This document shows positions 39,466 to 48,817 of a stretch of DNA of 64,000 nucleotides, in pieces. A program made the translations under genes and the position numbers. The DNA is taken from contig NZ_SMKD01000001.1 of the NCBI RefSeq assembly GCF_004348595.1, positions 1-64,000 of the forward strand, read 5' to 3'. The first letter of the stretch is position 1; each line of letters starts with the position of its first letter. The stretch comes from Micromonospora sp. KC723 (lineage in GTDB: Bacteria > Actinomycetota > Actinomycetes > Mycobacteriales > Micromonosporaceae). Under the pieces are notes generated by a model. It was not told where the DNA came from, searched no databases, and was given only the letters and a program-made list of their open reading frames with translations.

Positions 39466-39960
39466 TCAACGGGCCGGGTGAGCACAGCTCACCGCTCGCT
39501 CTACGAGCCCGGCGATCCTCGCCTCGTCGGCGGGGGTCAACCGCGTCAGGGCGAAGGCGGTCGGCCACATGGTGCCCTCGTCGAGGTTCGCGGTGTCGTT
39601 GAAGCCGAGCGTCGCGTACCTCGACTTGAACTTCTGGGCGCTCTGGAAGAAGCAGACGACCTTGCCGTCCTTGGCGTACGCCGGCATCCCGTACCACAGT
39701 TTCGGAGACAGGACCGGCGCGGTGGCTCTGATGATGGCGTGCAGCCGCTCGGCCATGACCCGGTCCGTCTCGGGCATCTCGGCGATCTTCGCGAGCACGT
39801 CCCGTTCCCCGTCCGCCTTGGCCGCGCGCGGGCCCCGCCGCGTGGCCGCCTTCAGCTCCTCGGCGTGCTCCTTCATCGCGGCGCGTTCCTCGTCGCTGAA
39901 TCCCTCGTACGCCCGGCCGGTCGCGGTGGCGTTCTTGACGGGCTTCTTCGCGTCCTTCAT
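39466..39960 (-). CDS. DUF1801 domain protein
   Basis: 164 residues. Lys/Ala-rich N-terminus, then [50 protein letters not shown], the DUF1801 (YdhG/PF08818) core. Family members include the YdhG-like iron chaperone homologues; function is otherwise unknown. A second DUF1801-type gene lies at 55099-55464. The ATG at 39960 follows AGGAGAGG. Confidence 0.8.
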   Translation of the reverse strand: MKDAKKPVKNATATGRAYEGFSDEERAAMKEHAEELKAATRRGPRAAKADGERDVLAKIAEMPETDRVMAERLHAIIRATAPVLSPKLWYGMPAYAKDGKVVCFFQSAQKFKSRYATLGFNDTANLDEGTMWPTAFALTRLTPADEARIAGLVERAVSCAHPAR

Positions 39961-40128
39961 GGAATCCCTCTCCTACTGGTTGCTATCCAATTCCAACCGG
40001 CCGGGTTCGCTGTCCGTCCGGCGGTGGCGAGGCCCGACGGCTGTCCACGGGCACGTTGGTGGTGGTGACCGACCCGGCCGATGCTCGGCGACGTGCTGAC
40101 GCCGAGCACCGAGCGCGAGGGGCCGCTG

Positions 40129-40485
40129 TCATTCGTCCTGGAGCAGTCCGAGGATGTTGCCGTCGAGGTCGGCGACGGTAGCCACCAGGCGGCCACCACC
40201 GACATCGCGCACGGGCTCCTTGACGGTGGCGCCCGCGGCGGTCACCTCGGCCAGCTTCGCCTCGATGTCCGGCACGTGCCAGTAGGTCACCGGTGAGGTC
40301 ATCCCCTGCGGTCCACCGCCCGGAACCAGTCCGATCTGCTGACCCTCGGCCTCGAAGCCGACGTAGTAGGAACTGTCGGTCTGCGGCGCGACCCCGAGCA
40401 GGGCGGCATAGACCGCCTTGGCCGCCGCCAGGTCGGAGACGGGATGCAGCACGGTCTTGATCCCCTGGGTGGAAGAGTTCGTCAT
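40129..40485 (-). CDS. VOC family (glyoxalase-like) protein
   Basis: 118 residues; CAGGAGC precedes the ATG at 40485. VOC-fold pattern: LHPVSDLAAAKAVYAALLGVAP, YYVGFEAEGQQIGL, then LVATVADLDGNILGLLQ. It has the single-domain length of glyoxalase / bleomycin-resistance-like proteins. Ligand or substrate is unknown. It is divergent from a broken LuxR-type regulator gene. Confidence 0.85.
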   Translation of the reverse strand: MTNSSTQGIKTVLHPVSDLAAAKAVYAALLGVAPQTDSSYYVGFEAEGQQIGLVPGGGPQGMTSPVTYWHVPDIEAKLAEVTAAGATVKEPVRDVGGGRLVATVADLDGNILGLLQDE

Positions 40486-40638
40486 GATCGCTCCTGAGGC
40501 TGGCGGGTCATCCGAGTTGGGAATCTGCTCGGTACGTGGCCGGTGACGACCACGGGTAGAGCCTCTCCCAGCACAGACCGGGGACACATCCGTGGCGACC
40601 ACGGGGACCACCACGGAGCCGACCACCGGTAGGGCAGG

Positions 40639-43281
40639 ATGAAGCCCGTGGTGACTCAGGGAGGGATCTCGGTCCGGGAGGCTGAGGTGCTGTCCCTGCT
40701 CGGGGAGCACCTCAGCAATGCGGAGATCGGCCCCGCCTGTTCATCTCCGTACGCACCGTCGAGACGCACGTGTCCTCGCTGCTGCGCAAACTCGGTGCGT
40801 CGGATCGGCGAGGGCTCGCGCAGCTCGCGGCAGATTGGAGCCGGGCGGCACGCGGGGGCAGGGTCGCCCCGGGACTGCCGGCGCCGGTGACCTCGTTCGT
40901 CGGCCGGGCACGAGAGCGGGCGGCGCTGGCCGAGGCGGTCACCGCGCACCGGCAGGTGAGCGCGGTCGGCCCGGGAGGGGTGGGGAAGACCCGGTTGGCG
41001 CTGGCGGCCGCGGCGGAGGTGGCCAGCGACTTCGCCGACGGAGTGTGGTTCGTCGATCGGGTCCCGGTGACCGACCCCGCGATGGTCGGAGCGGCGGTGG
41101 CCGGGGCTGTCGGCATCGGCGAGCAGCAGGGTCGTGGCGTGGACGAGTCGGTGATCGTCGCGCTGGCCGACCGGCACGCCCTGCTCGTGCTGGACAACTG
41201 TGAGCATGTACGAGACGGCGTCGCGCCGTTCTTGGAGCGGCTGCTCGCCGGCTGCCCGCGGGTCACGGTGCTCGCCACCAGCCGGGCCCGGTTGATGGTG
41301 CCGTTCGAACGTGTCCATCCCATCCCGCCGCTGTCACTCGCCGGCGACAGCGACTCGGACGCGGTCGCCCTGTTCCTCGACCGGGCGGCGGCGGTGGGCG
41401 CGACGGTGGCGCCGGAGCAGCGCGACCAGGCCGCCGAGATCTGCCGTGGCCCGGACGGCGTGGCGCTCGCGATCGAGCTGGCGGCCGCCCGGTTGCCCAC
41501 GCTCGGCCTGGACGGCCTCGCCAACGTGCTCTCCGACCAACTGCGGCTGTTGACCGGCGGCGCCCGGGCAACCGACCGGCACCGGTCGGTACGGGCCATG
41601 TTGGACTGGAGCCACGCCCTGCTCGAGCCGGCCGACCGTACGCTGCTGCGTCGCATCGCGGTGTTCGTGGCTCCGTTCACGGTAGACGCCGCCGGGCAGG
41701 TCGCCGGGTTCGCACCGCTCGAACCGGCCGCGGTGATGGACGGGCTGGCCCGCCTCGCCGAACAGAGCCTGCTGACGGCGACACCGTCCGCCGGAGGTAC
41801 CCGTTATCGCACGGTCGAGACCATCCGCCAGTACGGAGTGGAGCAGCTGACCCACGCCGGCGAGCTCGTCGATGTCCGTTCTCGCCACCTGGGCTGGTGC
41901 CTGGCGACCGCCACCGAGCTGGTGCGGATCACCCCGCCGGGCACCGGTGGGTGGCGGGCCACGTTCGACGCGGCGGCCGACGACATCCGGGCCGCCCTCC
42001 ACTGGGCGGCCGACGAGCCCGATCACCGCGCCGATGCCTGCGGGTTGGCACTGTCCCTGGCTCAGCTGACCTTCACCAGGAATCTGGTCGGCGAGGCGCA
42101 GCAGCGGTACGAGCAGGCGGCATCGCTCACCGGCGACCCGGCCGCCGCGGAGTCTGCACTCCGGTCCGCCGCAGCGGTGGCGGGTTCGCACGGACGCCGT
42201 CGATTCCGACCGGGTCGAGCCGGAAACGGCCGTACCGGAGGCGGTCGCGCTGGCCCAGCGGGCAGTCGACCTGGCCGACCGGACCGGGGATCCGCTGGCC
42301 CAGAGCGCGGCGCTCGACGCGCTCACCGCTGCCCTGTGCTGGGCGGGCGACACCTTCGCCACCACGGACGCGACCCGTCGGCGAGTCGAGCTGCTCGCCG
42401 CCGGGCCGGTGACGCCCGCCAGCGCGCACGAGCGGGCGAACGCGCTTTCCGAGGCGGCCGAGACCTGCGTCGGGGTGGGCGACCTGGCGGGGGCACGCCG
42501 GTGGGGCGAGCAGCTCCGCGACTTGCCGCTACTGGCCGAACGGGGTGACTTCGCCACGTCCCGGCTGCTGGTGGCGGATGCGCTGATCGGCAACGTCGAC
42601 GAGGTGCTCGCCAGCAGCAGGCGGTTCCTCGACGCGTGGGAACGCTCCGGGAGCCGGCACGCACCCCACCTCGCTATGGCGGCGGCCGCGGTGGCTATGG
42701 TCCACGGCCTGCGTGGTGACGACGGGGCGAGAGCCGAGTGGCTGGCCATCGTCGACGGACTCGAGACGGCACCAGAGCAGAAGGCCGGCTACAACAGGGT
42801 GTTCGACGCGATCGTGCTGCTTCACCACGGTCTGGCCGAGCGGGCCTTGGCGGGGCTGCTGGCCGAGCCCGAGGAGATGGACGAGCGGGTCGTCTGGGTG
42901 TGGCGGCACTGGTACCTCGCGCTGCGTGCCGAGGCAGCCGCGCTCACCGTGAACCCAGAAGCACGCCATTGGATCGCCGCCGCCCGGGCGATCGTGGCCG
43001 GCAATCCGATCGCCGGCGCCCACCTGGAGCGGGCAGAGGCCCTGCTCGACGGCGACCGGGACCGGATGCTCGCCGCGGCGGCGTTCCGCGCCGCCGGCTG
43101 CCGCTACCAGTGGGCACGGACGCTCGCGCTCACCGATGGTGACCATGCCGCAACCGGCGTGACGGCCCTGGCCGACCTCGGTCTGGCCCCGATGACGGAG
43201 GCCGCACGCCTGATCCCGGCGGGCGTGCCGATCCCGCCCACGGTGTCCGATCGCGTCGTCCACGAGCCCTCGCTGCCGTGA
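40639..43281 (+). pseudogene. LuxR-type HTH plus ATPase regulator, broken by two frameshifts
   Basis: Three frames join into one protein of about 880 residues. The first (from ATG 40639) begins the LuxR helix-turn-helix: ISVREAEVLSLLGEHLSNAEIG. A one-base loss near 40730 moves the rest (ISVRTVETHVSSLLRKLGAS) into the second frame, which continues into an NB-ARC-like ATPase with Walker A VGPGGVGKTRLA and Walker B LLVLDNCEH. Near 42180 a net +1 shift leads to the third frame, a TPR-like tail ending at 43281. Each junction can be read through with one base changed. The gene is either a pseudogene or wrongly sequenced. Confidence 0.75.
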
Positions 43282-43394
43282 CCACCCTGCGTCTCCCCGC
43301 CACGACTGGTCCTCGACCTCTGTGGCACGGTCGGGAACTGGCCCGAGTTCCGGACCGACTAACCGCAGAAGGTGTTGCCGGAGAATGGGGCTCA

Positions 43395-44177
43395 GTGGTG
43401 GCGAGTGTGGATGGTGGGCGGCGGGCGGTGCTGCGGGCAGCGGCGGCCGGTGCCGTGGGAGCGGGACTGGGCGCGACCGGGGTGGCGGTCCCGGCGGTCG
43501 CGGACCGTCGCCAGTCGGAGCGGGCTAAGGGTCCGCGCATCGTGATCCTGTTGTACGACGGGTTGACGGCATTGGACGCGGTGGGCCCGTACGAGGTGTT
43601 GTGCCGGGTGCCGGACGCCGAGGTGGTGACGGTGGCCAAGCGGGCCGGTGAGTTGCGCACCGACACCGGCGTGTTGGGACTGGTGGCCGACCGGGCGCTG
43701 CACCAGGTCCGGCACGCGGATGTGCTGCTCGTGCCCGGTGCCGGCAATCGCGGCGTGATCGCGGCAATGGGCGACGCCGAGATCGTCGACTGGGTACGGC
43801 GCATGCACCGGCGGACGACGTGGACCGCCTCGGTCTGTACCGGCACCCTGATCCTCGGTGCGGCGGGCCTGCTGCGCGGGGTGCCGGCCACCACGTACTG
43901 GGCGTCACGCTCCTACCTGGAGGCAACGTTCGGGGCGGTCATCACTCCTGGCCGGTTCGTCGAGTCCGGCAAGATCATCACTGCGGCGGGTGTCTCCGCG
44001 GGCATCGACATGGCACTGCACCTGGCAGCCAAGCTGGCCGGCGATCGGGTGGCGCAGGCCCTACAGCTCGCCGTCGAGTACGACCCGGATCCGCCGTTCG
44101 ACACCGGGAGCCCGGAGAAGGCTGGACCTGAGCTGCGGCAGTTGGCGCTGGAACTGCTGGAGGCGGCCGCCCGCTAG
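43395..44177 (+). CDS. Secreted DJ-1/PfpI family protein (isonitrile-hydratase-like)
   Basis: About 260 residues from a GTG at 43395 or 43398. It opens with a twin-arginine-type signal (GGRRAVLRAAAAGAVGAGLG). The DJ-1/PfpI domain then has RIVILLYDGLTALDAVGPYEVL, LLVPGAGNRGV and the nucleophile elbow SVCTGTLILGAAGLL near 152. Closest in pattern to isonitrile hydratase InhA and the sensor domains of GATase1-AraC regulators, but without a DNA-binding domain. Export of such a domain is uncommon. Confidence 0.8.
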   Translation: MVASVDGGRRAVLRAAAAGAVGAGLGATGVAVPAVADRRQSERAKGPRIVILLYDGLTALDAVGPYEVLCRVPDAEVVTVAKRAGELRTDTGVLGLVADRALHQVRHADVLLVPGAGNRGVIAAMGDAEIVDWVRRMHRRTTWTASVCTGTLILGAAGLLRGVPATTYWASRSYLEATFGAVITPGRFVESGKIITAAGVSAGIDMALHLAAKLAGDRVAQALQLAVEYDPDPPFDTGSPEKAGPELRQLALELLEAAAR

Positions 44178-44202
44178 CCGAGAAGGGCTGGTTGTCAGGT
44201 TG

Positions 44203-44250
44203 CGGTGGGTGGCCGGCGGCGGGCCAGGGCGGCCCCGCGGCCACCCACCG
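44203..44250. terminator. Nested hairpin between convergent genes
   Basis: CGGTGGGTGGCC (44203-44214) pairs with GGCCACCCACCG (44239-44250); inside, GGGCC (44221) pairs with GGCCC (44231). It lies 25 bp after the PfpI-like stop and 74 bp from the acetyltransferase stop. Confidence 0.75.
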
Positions 44251-44324
44251 AATCGGGGGCGCGCAGGAAGATCCACACGGTGGAACCCTGGATCGGGTTG
44301 GAGTCGGTGACCCCGAAGAGTTCG

Positions 44325-44867
44325 TCACCACCGCCGACGCAGGGTGGCCTTACTGCCGGTCACCAGGCTTGCCGGCGGAACGTCATCGGCCACGACCGCG
44401 CCCGCGGCGACCACGGCATCGCGGCCAATGCTGACGCCGGGCAGGATCGTGGCACCTGCGCCGATCCATACGTTCTCCGCCACGTCGATGGGTGCGCCGC
44501 TCAGCCACCCCCGTCGATCCTCAGGATCGACCGGGTGACCGACGGTGATGAAGGTGGCCTTCGGGCCGACCATCACGCGTTCGCCGAGCCGGATGCCGGC
44601 GTAGTCCAGGAACGTGCAGTTCTGGTTGATGAACACGCGCTCCGCGAGGTCCAGGTGAAGGCCGTGGTCCGTGTAGAAGGGCGGATAGATCGTGACCCTC
44701 GCCGGCAGCGGCCGGCCGAGGATCTGTTCGAACAGTTCCGCCTTGCCCTCTTCGTCCTCGAAAGGTAGGACGTTCAGGCGGGAGGTGAGTTCGGTGACCC
44801 GCAGGACCCTCTCGGCCATGGCCTGGAACTCGGCGCTGTGGATGCGCATGAGACGGTCACTGGACAT
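44325..44867 (-). CDS. Maltose/galactoside O-acetyltransferase family (left-handed beta-helix)
   Basis: 180 residues; AAGGAGGGCAACC precedes the ATG at 44867. Hexapeptide-repeat pattern: FINQNCTFLDYAGIRLGERVMVGPKATFITVGHP, then VWIGAGATILPGVSIGRDAVVAAGAVVADDVPP. The His in FITVGHP is the catalytic residue of the LacA/Maa family. It should acetylate a sugar hydroxyl with acetyl-CoA. It stands alone beside decayed genes; the acceptor is unknown. Confidence 0.88.
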   Translation of the reverse strand: MSSDRLMRIHSAEFQAMAERVLRVTELTSRLNVLPFEDEEGKAELFEQILGRPLPARVTIYPPFYTDHGLHLDLAERVFINQNCTFLDYAGIRLGERVMVGPKATFITVGHPVDPEDRRGWLSGAPIDVAENVWIGAGATILPGVSIGRDAVVAAGAVVADDVPPASLVTGSKATLRRRW

Positions 44868-45137
44868 GGTTGCCCTCCTTCGAGGTGCACCGGCAACTGG
44901 ATGAGACTCACTTGGCGATCGAACCTCCGTCGGCACCCCGCTCCAGGCCGCATGCCCGCTGCTGGTTCGACCGCCTGGTGGTCGAGCGGGTCTAGCCGGA
45001 CACTACCGGTGACCCGGTGGTGGACTGTTCCACCGGATGAGAGCAGGCGCGATACTGCCCGAAGTGCGGGCAGCCGGCGGCCCGGGTCAAGCAACGGGCC
45101 ATGGGGGTGCGGGGGACGCGGCCGAGGTTCGCTGTCT

Positions 45138-45240
45138 TTGAGTCGGTAGCTGTCGCCCTCGAGGGAGATGACTGCGGTGTGGTGGACGAAGCGGTCGGTC
45201 ATCAACGCCGCGGCGTGGTAACGCGCAGCAATGGCGGCTG
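45138..45240 (-). pseudogene. IstB-like (IS21 family) ATPase, C-terminal remnant
   Basis: The segment AAALMTDRFVHHTAVISLEG followed by DSYRLKD matches the C-terminus of IstB, the helper ATPase of IS21-type insertion sequences. No Walker motifs or IstA transposase are nearby. It marks an old insertion at the left side of the azasugar cluster. Confidence 0.6.
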
Positions 45241-45280
45241 GGGCATAGGTGAGGTCGGGACCCCGGCCCAGGGGCGATGA

Positions 45281-45432
45281 TGGAACCCGAACTGGTCGTC
45301 CGGTGTGCGACCAACATTGCCGGACTCGACATCGAACACCTCGGCCCCGCCGGCCACCACGCGCCCGAGGACCAGCCGGAAGCAATCGCGGCCGCGGCGC
45401 GTGACTGGGCCGACCGGCAGGCGCTCCTGTAG
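45281..45432 (+). pseudogene. Alpha/beta hydrolase, C-terminal remnant
   Basis: ELVVRCATNIAGLD and then LGPAGHHAPEDQPEAIAAAA, ending at a stop at 45432, matches the end of haloalkane-dehalogenase-like alpha/beta hydrolases. The catalytic His would be in AGHHAPED. The nucleophile half is absent. Confidence 0.55.
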
Positions 45433-45594
45433 CCCCGATGTTGGGTCAGCGCCCGTGGACTCGCCGGCTCTGGCGGGTTGCGGTCCTCACGGTGGATCGG
45501 AAACCAGACCCGGCCGCGAGAGGCGGAAGGCTGCCGGCGTCCCGCGTCGTTGTCGGAGACGTACGACTCGTACGCTTCCTCGTCCTCGTCGTGT

Positions 45595-45807
45595 GCCTAC
45601 GGACGCGTGCCCATCTACGTGGTGGCCTTCGAGAGCAAGGATCCGGTCCTCGTGACCGGCGGCGCGGACCGGACGGCCCGGTTGTGGAACGTCGACCCCG
45701 AGCAGGTGGCGGCGTATGTATGCGCCACGACCGGTGACGACATCAGTCGGGGGGAGTGGGAGAAGTACCTGCCGAACGTACCGTACGCCCCGCCCTGTGC
45801 TCGCTGA
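45595..45807 (+). pseudogene. WD40-repeat protein, C-terminal remnant
   Basis: VVAFESKDPVLVTGGADRTA, RLWNVDPEQVA and then GEWEKYLPNVPYAPPC before the stop form the typical last WD40 blade and tail of actinobacterial WD40/NTPase proteins. All earlier blades are missing. Confidence 0.6.
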
Positions 45808-46209
45808 CCGGCCGGTCAGCGGACTCCGCGCCGCCCCCAGCGGGCCAGCCCGGAAGCAACCAACCCCTCAACTCCGGTCGCCGAGTACCGCCGGTCGGCA
45901 TGCCTGGCGACGGCCACGCCCGGATCGCCCCGGTTTCGACCGGCCATGATCGTGAAACATATCGACGGGTTTACGGCACCTCATGCCGCACCAGCAGTCA
46001 GGCCACATTTTAGCCATTCGCCGAAACAATTCGTTCTCGGGGCGGAAATGTCTGATCAACCCGCGAGAAACATGCGGGAACAGCGCGCGGACAAATCCAG
46101 GAACGCGAGCGTCCGCACACCACTCACGTGACCCATGACACATGCCTTTCCTTGGCGACATAACTACTGCCCAAGGCCACTCCGGGCACCGGCTCGGCCG
46201 ATATACGCC

Positions 46210-46263
46210 TTGACACCCATTCGGCGGAAGCGCAATCTAATGGCACCCATGGGAGCGCTTCCA
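46210..46263 (+). promoter_or_regulatory. Promoter with CebR-like LacI-family operator
   Basis: TTGACA (46210-46215) is a good -35 element, and TCTAAT (46236-46241) a -10 candidate, though the 20-bp spacing is long. TGGGAGCGCTTCCA (46250-46263) differs at one position from the CebR consensus TGGGAGCGCTCCCA. GGAAGCGC (46226) and GCGCTTCC (46255) also form an inverted repeat. The site sits at the expected transcription start, 240 bp before the aminotransferase ATG, so a LacI-type repressor probably controls the cluster. The 390 bp before it hold no gene. Confidence 0.55.
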
Positions 46264-46380
46264 ACTGCGGCCGGCAAACCGGAGGCAACACGCGGGTGAA
46301 TCAATCTGGAGTGCGGAGGCAAGGTCGACCGGCCTCGACCGAGCCCTCGCTCCAGCCGACCACCCGAGACGGCCACACCG

Positions 46381-46437
46381 CACCTGACCTGCGGCCTCAC
46401 AGGTCAGGTGAGCTGCGGATACACGGAGCCGCAGCTC
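46381..46437 (+). other. Two tandem hairpins in the leader of the azasugar operon
   Basis: CACCTGACCTG (46381-46391) pairs with CAGGTCAGGTG (46400-46410), an 11-bp stem with 8-nt loop. Directly after it AGCTGCGG (46411-46418) pairs with CCGCAGCT (46429-46436). Both lie between the predicted transcription start and the first ATG. They could act as attenuator, stabiliser or protein target. No U tract follows. Confidence 0.6.
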
Positions 46438-46502
46438 AGTGGCGGCGCAGACCGGCCCGCCTCACGGCCGCGTCCGCCGCCTCGACACGAAAGGAGCGAC
46501 CA

Positions 46503-47756
46503 ATGACTTCTGCGGTGACTCAGACGCCATCGACAGCATTAAGTGGATACGTGGGCCAGGGAATCTACCTGCATGCCCAGGGAACGCGATACATCGACTG
46601 CGCCTCAGGAACGTTCAACCTTTCCCTGGGGTATTCCGCGAAGGAGGTCATAGCAGCCCTACACGAGCAACTGGACCGCTGCTCCCACCTCTCCTCGGAC
46701 TTCACGAGAAGCAAGTCGGCAGACATCTTCGAGTCGATGCGGGAGTTCCTTCCGGCCCACATCAAGTCCTTCTGGTTCCGAGACGTGACCGGATCCGGCG
46801 CCAACGAGGGCGCGATCCGGATCGCGCAGAAGGCCACCGGTAAGACCGACATCTTCTCGCTGTTCCTGTCGCATCACGGTCAGACCGTGGGGTCGACCGG
46901 CGTGTCCGGGAACGCATTCCGGCACCGGAGCTTCTCGCTCCCCTTCACCAACTCCGTCAAGATCCCCGCGCCCGACTGCGCGAACTGCTTCTACGCCCAG
47001 ACCCCCGACCGCTGCGGCATGCTCTGCGCGCAGCGATTGGAGGACTTCGTCGAGTACGCCTCCAGCGGCCGGGTGGCCGCCCTGATCGTCGAGCCGGTGC
47101 TCGGCAACGGCGGCAACATCGTGCCGCCCGACGGCTGGTTCGCCGCCGTCCGGGAGTCCTGCGACAAGCTGGGCGTCCTCATCATCGCCGACGAGGTGCA
47201 GACCGGCTTCGGCCGAACTGGGTCGTTCTTCGCCTCCACCGGATTCGCCGCGGACCTGCGGCCGGACCTCATCACCTTCGCCAAGGGGGCCGGCGGAGTA
47301 GGCATCCCCGTCGCCGGCGTGCTCATGCGCCCGGACCTTGACGTGCTCGAACCCTGGGAACACTCCACCACCTCCGGGGCGAACCCGCTCGCCCTGGTCG
47401 CTCTGGAGGAGACGATCAGATACATCAGGAACCACGACGTGCTGGCCAACGTGGTCGCCGTCTCGACGCCGCTGCTGCGCGGGCTCGGCGACCTCTCCCG
47501 CCGGTTCCGTTGCATGTCGAACGTCCGGGGGGTCGGCCTGATGCAGGCCTTCGACCTGCCCACCAGTCTCGACGTGCGGACCTTCATCGAGGTGGCGAAA
47601 CGGCATGGGTTGATCCTGCGCGGCAGCCGATACGGATTCGGCAGGACAGTCAAGGTCCGCCCCCCGCTGATCATCACCGAGGACGAGGTGGGCGAACTCC
47701 TCGTCCGCCTCAGCGACGCCCTGCGCGCGTACGAGAAGGAGATCCTCCAGTCATGA
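46503..47756 (+). CDS. Class III aminotransferase (GabT1-like, azasugar signature)
   Basis: 417 residues; AAAGGAG precedes the ATG at 46503, and the longer open frame upstream covers the leader hairpins without conserved sequence. Class III PLP features: DVTGSGANEGAIRIAQKATG, LIIADEVQTGFGRTGSFF with the cofactor Asp near 227, and the Schiff-base Lys in ITFAKGAGGVG near 260. A Cys cluster (CANCF to CGMLC) lies near 160-175. In Bacillus GabT1 aminates fructose 6-phosphate at C2 to start nojirimycin-type synthesis. The alcohol dehydrogenase and phosphatase in the same operon support that role here. A generic omega-amino acid aminotransferase is the alternative. Confidence 0.78.
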   Translation: MTSAVTQTPSTALSGYVGQGIYLHAQGTRYIDCASGTFNLSLGYSAKEVIAALHEQLDRCSHLSSDFTRSKSADIFESMREFLPAHIKSFWFRDVTGSGANEGAIRIAQKATGKTDIFSLFLSHHGQTVGSTGVSGNAFRHRSFSLPFTNSVKIPAPDCANCFYAQTPDRCGMLCAQRLEDFVEYASSGRVAALIVEPVLGNGGNIVPPDGWFAAVRESCDKLGVLIIADEVQTGFGRTGSFFASTGFAADLRPDLITFAKGAGGVGIPVAGVLMRPDLDVLEPWEHSTTSGANPLALVALEETIRYIRNHDVLANVVAVSTPLLRGLGDLSRRFRCMSNVRGVGLMQAFDLPTSLDVRTFIEVAKRHGLILRGSRYGFGRTVKVRPPLIITEDEVGELLVRLSDALRAYEKEILQS

Positions 47757-48817
47757 GAGCACTGACGTACCTCGGTCCGTGGAACGTCGAGCTCCGCGAG
47801 GTGCCCGACCTGCACGTGGTCGGCGACGACGACGTGGTGGTCGAGGTGAAGTTCTGCGGAATCTGCGGCACCGACCTCGGCATCGTCTCGGGCACCTATC
47901 CGGTGGCCGTCCCCGGCGTGACCCTCGGGCACGAGGCCAGCGGCGTCGTGGCCGAGATCGGCCCGGCCGTGACCGAAGTCAGGGTCGGGGACCGGGTGGT
48001 CATCAACCCGACGCCATTCTGTGGCCGCTGCCGTATGTGCCGGACCCAACGGATCAACCACTGCGTCAACAAGCACGGCACCGAGAGCGGGGTGAGTTAC
48101 GACGGCGCATTCGCCGGCCGGTACCGCACCACGTCCGCGTTCGTCCACGTCGTACCGGACCACATCAGCCTGGAGGCCGCAGCGCTGACCGAACCGCTCA
48201 GCTGCGTCCTGGCCGGCGTCCGGAAGATCCGACCGCCGTCGCTGTCCGCGTTCACCTACGTGTTCGGCGCCGGTCCCCTCGGTCTGCTGTACGCCTGGGC
48301 GCTCTCGCTGAGCGGCCTGACACCGGTCGTCGTCGAACGCTCACCGGCCCGGCTGGAGTTCGCGCGGGACCGGCTTCCCACCGGCACCCGGGCGTACGCC
48401 TCACTCGACGAGGCGCGGTCGGCGTTCTTCGGCGACCCGAAGGCCCCGCTGGACGTCGTCGTGGACACCACCTCGGTCATGCTGGAGCCGCTCTTTCCGG
48501 AGCTGGCCTGCGGCGGCACGTTCATGTCCATCGGCCTGAAGCGGCAGCGGGCGTCGATCGACACGATGCTGCTGGCCGACCGCAGCCTCTCCGTCATCGG
48601 TTCGATCGACTCCCTGCACGGCTCGTTCGTCGAGGCGTTCCATCTCGTCACCTCCGGCCGGATCCCGACCGGGCGCCTGGTGACCCACGTCCTGCCTCTG
48701 GACGACCACCGGAAGGGCTTCGCGGCGCTGGGCTGTGACATCGCCGGCCAGGCGATGGGATCGACCGACGAGGCGAGCTGCAAGGTCCTGCTGACCCCTG
48801 GAGACGGTGATGGTTGA
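47753..48817 (+). CDS. Zinc-dependent medium-chain alcohol dehydrogenase (GutB1-like)
   Basis: 354 residues; ATG overlaps the aminotransferase stop (ATGA). Catalytic zinc ligands in FCGICGTDLG and GHEASGVV, structural zinc site CGRCRMCRTQRINHC, and cofactor site YVFGAGPLGLLYAW near 165. Resembles sorbitol/threonine dehydrogenases. In azasugar pathways GutB1 oxidises the C6 hydroxyl of 2-amino-2-deoxymannitol, after which the amine closes the ring. Translational coupling to the aminotransferase supports a shared substrate. Confidence 0.82.
   Translation: MRALTYLGPWNVELREVPDLHVVGDDDVVVEVKFCGICGTDLGIVSGTYPVAVPGVTLGHEASGVVAEIGPAVTEVRVGDRVVINPTPFCGRCRMCRTQRINHCVNKHGTESGVSYDGAFAGRYRTTSAFVHVVPDHISLEAAALTEPLSCVLAGVRKIRPPSLSAFTYVFGAGPLGLLYAWALSLSGLTPVVVERSPARLEFARDRLPTGTRAYASLDEARSAFFGDPKAPLDVVVDTTSVMLEPLFPELACGGTFMSIGLKRQRASIDTMLLADRSLSVIGSIDSLHGSFVEAFHLVTSGRIPTGRLVTHVLPLDDHRKGFAALGCDIAGQAMGSTDEASCKVLLTPGDGDG

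Noticed and set aside
46296-46502. N-terminal extension of the aminotransferase from a GTG at 46296
   Set aside because: The added residues are unconserved and cover the hairpins and operator-proximal leader; the ATG at 46503 has a good ribosome site.
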